Source: Metellina segmentata | Taxonomy: Eukaryota > Arthropoda > Arachnida > Araneae > Tetragnathidae | Reading direction: 5' to 3' | Assembly: GCA_947359465.1 (NCBI GenBank) | Contig: OX375876.1 | Span: forward strand, 78,886,359 to 78,950,358 | DNA: 64,000 nt | Shown: in pieces, positions 58,525-64,000 of the stretch | Layout: every line of letters begins with the position of its first letter | Position numbering within the stretch: position 1 is the stretch's first letter | The notes under the pieces: generated by a model | What the model saw: only the letters and a program-made list of their open reading frames with translations | What the model was told of the DNA's origin: nothing | Database searches by the model: none | Program-made: the position numbers and the translations under genes

Positions 58525-59663
58525 TATATTAATATTTCACTAACGTCGATCTCTTTTGACAGATGGAACAAACAGATGAACAATCTAAAATCAACACACT
58601 ACGGGATATTACCACTTAATTTAAATATGTACTGTTGGGACATAACTGAGGTGTGTACTTTTTCCATGCACTTTATTGGAAGCACAAGTCTGACCAGTAT
58701 ATACAAGAAATATTGCTTTATGTGATTGATTGGGTGTAAACATTCAAATCTACCTTTAACAGTACCCTATTTTTACAGGACGGAGTGAATTATTATTTGT
58801 ATATTAGTGAACATTTTTATTCAATAAAGATAAAAAAAATTATTAAAATTCTAGCTCATCGCCAGACCTGGCATGATTTTCAAATAAATTGCTCATATAT
58901 GTAGGTTGAAAGCACATTTATTAGCATCGACGTTATCAATTCCATCATAAATATTCGTTAATATAGGTTTATCGTGCGCGCGGACCATCTATTTTTATTG
59001 CAACGGAAAACTACTCTTCCCTAACACCGTCACTTTAAAGGGAATTTACCAGATAAGTATGAAAGGCTACCTGCTTGGTAAAAATCCTAAACTTTAGTTA
59101 ACAAATTAATTGTGAGTGCAAAATAAAACTTGTATGTTAAGTAGTGTGACAAAGATATTGCATGAAATCACCCCGAATAAAAATAAAATGACTTCATGAC
59201 AAATTTTCGAAATTATTGTGTGCCAACGTTTTCCAGTATTAGAGTTGTAAGTAGAAAATATTTTCCGGGACTAGCAAGTTCTCCATACATTAAAATTTGG
59301 AGAATATTTCGAGAATTTTCTATACGAAACCTCACATTTTCCAGGAAATTGTAATTTATTCATTGCAGACATGAACCGGAAGTTTCATGTTACTATTCAC
59401 AATACCTCTGTACATTGATAGAATAGAGACCAATGTCAAATATTGCTGATTTTGAGTAAGGTCTACAAATCACTTCAACTTAATTATGATAGAAGAAAAA
59501 AATTTTAATGTTCTCTTGTCAGTGAATTATGAATGAATTGAAACATCGGAATGTATTTTTTCTATGCAGTAAAACAAATGGAAGAAACAAAAATTACTAA
59601 ATAAACTGTTCCCTAAAACTTGCAAAATGGACATATGATTCTTTTATACCAATATAGATTGTA
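58525..59663. other. AT-rich unique sequence
   Basis: No supported feature. Confidence 0.5.
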
Positions 59664-61215
59664 CAGTGTGATTTTTAAAAGATGGGTAAAACTTTAAGAG
59701 GTGATAGTACACATCCAACAAACAACTTTCATCAAAGAATGCATGGTCGGAATTAAAATGCAAAGGTGCTAGAGGGCGCCGAAGTTGTTGTTGTAAAAGA
59801 GACATAAGCACACAAAGAGAGAATAAGTGACAAAAGCAAATTTAATGACGTGATTACAATAAGTGTTGAAAACAGTGACTGGCAGTGCTATACATGAGGT
59901 ACAACGGTGAAGAAAGGATTGGCGAACTTTCTGAAAAACGCCAGGCATATCGCGTACTTCCCCTGCAGCGGCCTAAAGTCTGGCGACGAGATCTTCTGCA
60001 GATTCAACGGGGGTTTCACACACACACAAGAGCCTTCAGCTGCCCCCACAAAAAGAAATCATTATATAAAAGATCTGGCGAGCGTGGTGGCCAAGCTACA
60101 GGACCACCTCGCCCAATCCATCGGTTCGGATTAGTTAAATCCAGACAGTTTCGCACCTCTTGTGCATAATGGGCTGGTGCTGCAGAATCGCATTACATTC
60201 TGGACGTGTGTCTGAACGTCCTTCAACATGTCTGGCAGCACCTGTTGCAGAAACGTGAGGTATTTTTCCCCGTCAAGGCGTTCTGGCAGAAGATAAGGTC
60301 CGAGTAGGTGGACTCCGATTATTCCTGCCCAAACATTGATAGAAAAGCACCGCTGATGAGCATGTAAATAAGTGACAAGTGGATTTACATCCGACCAAAC
60401 ATGTTGATTGTGGGTGTAAAATGCACCTTCACATGTAAATGTACATTCATCCGTGAAAAGCACTTGCCACAAAATCTGGATTTACTGTGCTCTTCTGCAG
60501 AAACCAGCGAGCGACTTCCACACGACGAAGATAATCGTTTCGAGTCAGTTCCTGAACTCGTTGAACATGGTTATGATGCAAACGTTCAGCCTTCAGTACT
60601 CGCCATGTCGTGGATTGTGATACATGTAACTGCCTAGCCACTGTTCGGGTGCTTGTACTTGGCTGATCAGCCACCATATCCAGAATGGCTTCTTCCACGA
60701 CTGACGTTCTGTCCGTCTTTGCACACCTGCACCCGACCGGAAAGCAAGAAAGGATCCCGTCTACCACAACTTTTGGTGCAGGCGGTCAAATGTTTTACGG
60801 TCGGGCAACAGCCTGTTGGGAAACCTGTCTCCGTACAATCGTTGAGTCTCTGAGCCATTGCCATTTGCAAGTCCGTAGATAAAATGCATATCAGCCTTTT
60901 CCTTATTGGTGAATGGCAATATCTTCCGATATATTCCTACCGCGATTGACAGTTGCACACTCGGATCAGCGGCTTTTATGTATTAATCGAGGCAAAAATT
61001 TGCATGCGAGTTCTTTTTCCCCCATATCATATTTGTATGCTATTACTGTCGTTCTTCTAGTAATAACTCTCAACAAGAATGGAGCTCTAACATTTGCAAG
61101 GATCAAGTTTTCAAATGCGCCAGCACCTTAGCGTTTTGTTTTTCAGACCATGCATTCTTTTTGTCTGTGTACTGTTACCTCTTAAAGTTTTGCCCATATT
61201 TTATGAATCACCCTG
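59664..61215 (-). mobile_element. Tc1/mariner transposon, older relative of 40.7 kb copy
   Basis: Ends cagtgtgattttta and (complement) cagggtgattcata are inverted and continue with aaaactttaagaggt; about 43 of the first 50 positions agree. TA flanks both ends (59662-59663, 61216-61217). Its dead transposase gene resembles that at 40884-41963. Confidence 0.9.
59960..60958 (-). pseudogene. Tc1/mariner transposase, multiple frameshifts
   Basis: N-terminal frame (60761-60958): FTNKEKADMHFIYGLANGNG. Middle frame (60447-60767): STRTVARQLHVSQSTTWRVL and NDYLRRVEVARWFLQ. Then a return to the first frame (60131-60472): LFTDECTFTCEGAFYTHNQH with the first Asp. After a further shift GRGGPVAWPPRSPDL is readable near 60085-60130. 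The HDGAPAH block of the second Asp is damaged (only APAH remains in an alternate frame) and the start Met is lost. Same family as the 41-kb gene, but long inactive. Confidence 0.85.
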
Positions 61216-63097
61216 TATAAGCACTGTTTGACAGAAATTATTTACAACTTTAGGTTTTATTGAAAATAATGATACATTTTGCACATATGCTGATCTCTAC
61301 TATTGTAAAAAGAAGTGTTTGTGTGTCTGTTAGAAGTCTGTCTAGACTTTATTTATTGGTTGAAGATATATTGAAACCAACTATTTATGTGAACTCGAAA
61401 AATAATTAACATATATTGTCAAAGTAAATAGTAACTCACACTCAGTACAAAAATTGTTGAAAAGCTCAGTGTATAGAAATCACTTACAGGTTTCAGATAA
61501 TATGTAATTTAAAATTAATGAAAAACTTATTATTTAATACATAAAATGCTTATACTCTACGGAGTTCAAAATAAAATTAAAAATTAACAGAAAACGTATT
61601 TTATGCAGATACTAAAAATTACGTAACAACTCTTCTAAAAAGCAAAATTCAACCGAGAAAAATTTCTTAATAAATTTGACAACGGACCCAGACTTCGATT
61701 TCGCACGATTATCACGTCGGTCGGATATAGAAAGCTTCTCTTCAACCACTAGAAAACGATCAAACAAAAAAATATTTTAAAATAGACTATGCTAGAGTTT
61801 TTCGGTGAGTTCATGTAGAATGACCTTAATAAAGCGGCTCGATGAATTTCGAGATCAAGCCAGACGATTGTTAGTAATTAGATTTGCAAATGCAAACTTG
61901 TGGTTTCCATACCCTCAAACTAAGTGTGAAATTTTCCACAGATTTCAAATTCGTTGAAATTTTCACTCTATCTTCAACGATCGCAAAGATAGAAACTTGA
62001 ATTAGAGGTATAATATAATTTAATGCTTACAAAAAGCGGACCTCGAAAGCCTCGCCAAACGCGCGTTAGAAATGCCTCATGTGAACAGGGCCTAACACAA
62101 AACTTAATGCAGCTAATTTTTAACTAATAAATATGCTTATAATTTAATTTTTTGGTAATAACCTTATGGAGGAAATTCTCCAAGAGGAGCATAATCGAGA
62201 ACTTCCCTCCTAAGGCACACAAAAAAAAAGTGCCATGCAATATATTTTGTATTTTTGATGAATGAATACATAAATGAAAAAAACTATTTTAGTTTAAAAT
62301 GTAGAACATCTGAGGCTAACATTAGAAATAAAGAGAAAAACATAAACATCTGTTATTTTTGTATTATGTTCTTTCCAATTTGCGATTTATTTACTTCTTT
62401 GACATCTTCTTTCTTACATGAAATAACAGTTCCTTTTTGGAATCAAATTGCAATTTACTGAAAAATGAGGTTTTAAATAGAAAATTCTGTAAATTTTAAT
62501 GCTTGGATTTATCTGCTAACTCTAGGTATGCTAATACGCAGTCACATATAAAATAAAAACTCTCTAATTTGCATGAAACAAAACTAAAAATAGTGTTTTT
62601 CCACAACAGATCGAGAAATGCAGTACAAATAGAATTTAATTAACTAATCATTCTTTTAATGATTTTCAAAACCTTTCACGAAAGAAAACTAACAGAATCT
62701 AACTAATGCATCCACATACACGAGCTATGAATATCTCACTTTTTTTAGTATTGCATGGTTAGAAACGTAATCATATTGATCTCAAGTGCGGTGCGCAGTC
62801 AGGATGAATTCCTTTCTTTCCGATACGAAAGGAATGATTGATCACCAAAGTATTGGAATGGTCTTTTACAGGATGCATAGAGAAATGGTGTCTGATAAAA
62901 AAAAAAGGCGAGATTTTGGGAAGCATAGGGAAGTAACAATTCCTTCACTGATCAAATGTACCAAAATTCTATTCAGCACCCCAAACAAATTAGTGCAATT
63001 TTTTCTGCTGATGTATAAAAACTTTTTCAATACTTATTTAACTTTAAAATTTTAACAAAACCCTATAAAACTTCAATGCTATTCTTTTTAAATACTA
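61216..63097. other. AT-rich sequence with small repeat fragments
   Basis: 61915-61985 resembles part of family D (ttccacagatttcaaattcg, ttgaaattttcactctat). 61985-62098 is a diverged part of the 2370-2544 MITE (gcctcgccaaacgcgcgtta, gcctcatgtgaacagggcct). ORFs 62255 and 62786 are unrecognised. Confidence 0.5.
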
Positions 63098-64000
63098 GCC
63101 ACTGCGTGTAGCACGGCGTAGCCCGGGACAGTTCTTGGGATCAGGTGTGTCCACTGCTCGCTAACCCCCAGAGATTGCTGCGAACTCTTATTTGGTTTGC
63201 TAATGGGAACAATTCGTAGCATATTGGATAATAGCCATCACGGCGTTGCCCGTGGCGGCCTCGTGAATATCAAATGCGGCCAAATTCGAAAAGATCCAAT
63301 CTGCGTGACGTCACAATCTATTGCGAAAATATAAATATTGAATTGAGAAATTATTTATTAAAAGAAAATCCAACGTATAAGGTATCTATCTGGTGTAAAA
63401 TTTTTCGCATATTTCAAATCCGTCAAAAATGTTATTCTATCTTTAACGATCACTGAGATAGAAAAAAGCACTGAAGAACGCCAGTCATAACTTTAATTAT
63501 TTCTTTTGCTTCGTTCGAATCCGTTTCTCAGGAAATCAAAATGAATTAATCTCGAATCAAACGAAGGTCGTTCTTCGCGGCGGCGTTCGTATTGAAAATA
63601 TATATAGATAAAAGTTTCAATTAAAATTTAAAAAAAAAATCATAATTTTAGGTCTTAAAAATTTTCGCAGATTTCGATTCCATTGAAATTTTTACTCTAT
63701 CCTTAACGATCTAGAAGATAGAACTACATAACTCCAGTTAAAACTTATCATTTGGTTTGTTCTTCGGATGAAAGCGTTCCAACGGGAAAAAATTAGAATC
63801 TGTGATCTTTAATGCTGTTGCCATTCTAAGGAAAACAATAATAATTAAATGTCAATAAATTAATTTTAAAATGTTCTAGATTGAATCTTAAAATTCGGGC
63901 TTCGTACAAAAAATGCAAAAAATTCGGATTACCAGTGTGCCAAATCCCATTACTGTGCCATAGATTCGTAAGGACAGTACACGCAATCCACAAACACTTT
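63098..64000 (+). repeat. CRE-bearing dispersed repeat, family D copy 2
   Basis: Starts ccactgcgtgtagcacggcg and follows copy 1 (23645-24600) through gcgtgacgtcacaatctatt (CRE at 63306-63313), the second half near 63540-63720, and the end ccatagattcgtaaggac; it reaches the window edge. Confidence 0.7.

Overview
This is eukaryotic intergenic or intronic DNA: AT-rich, with no operons or Shine-Dalgarno sites and no rRNA, true tRNA or CRISPR. It is dense with arthropod-type transposable elements: Tc1/mariner, a P-like THAP element, small Helitrons, hAT-like MITEs, Jockey-type fragments and tRNA-derived SINEs. The repeat mix suggests an arthropod, perhaps a chelicerate such as a spider; the lineage is inference, since no search was possible.

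Only one stretch looks like a host gene: a 78-bp minus-strand exon at 56499-56576 with consensus splice sites, encoding the acidic N-terminal segment of a syntaxin-1-type SNARE. If that is right, much of the window is probably intron or flank of a large syntaxin gene on the minus strand. Other ORFs are chance ORFs in AT-rich DNA, frames opened by tandem repeats whose period is a multiple of three, or transposon remnants.

Layout. 1-3235: a TIR-edged element, a hairpin, a SINE, a CGATGT-rich 161-bp repeat split by a Helitron, a short TIR MITE and a CpG-rich patch. 3236-5975: a 102-bp satellite with higher-order structure. 5990-11045: a second Helitron, local duplications and SINE pieces. 11780-18160: non-LTR retrotransposon remnants, SINEs, a decayed unknown coding region and a Tc1 fragment. 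19400-22640: a tRNA-like SINE, a Tc1 pseudogene and SINE-derived tandem arrays. 23645-31730: a CRE-bearing dispersed repeat, a hAT-like MITE with 8-bp TSD, SINEs and a truncated mariner. 33687-34787: a near-perfect 553-bp tandem duplication. 40707-42212: a Tc1/mariner element with 122-bp TIRs and TA duplications. 46505-47515: a 26-bp minisatellite. 48956-51226: a P-like element with 8-bp TSD and a two-part THAP domain. 51806-53310: a SINE carrying nested insertions, then a long-TIR MITE. 55164-55806: two SINEs. 57726-58524: a Helitron with a nested MITE. 59664-61215: an older relative of the 40.7-kb mariner. 63098-64000: a second copy of the CRE-bearing repeat.

The elements form a layered record of insertions. 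In several cases another copy in this same window supplies the empty site, so boundaries and target duplications can be read directly. A second theme is repeated conversion of one SINE family (called S1 here) into tandem arrays with periods of 102 and 144 bp, and a 75-bp array beside S1 pieces.
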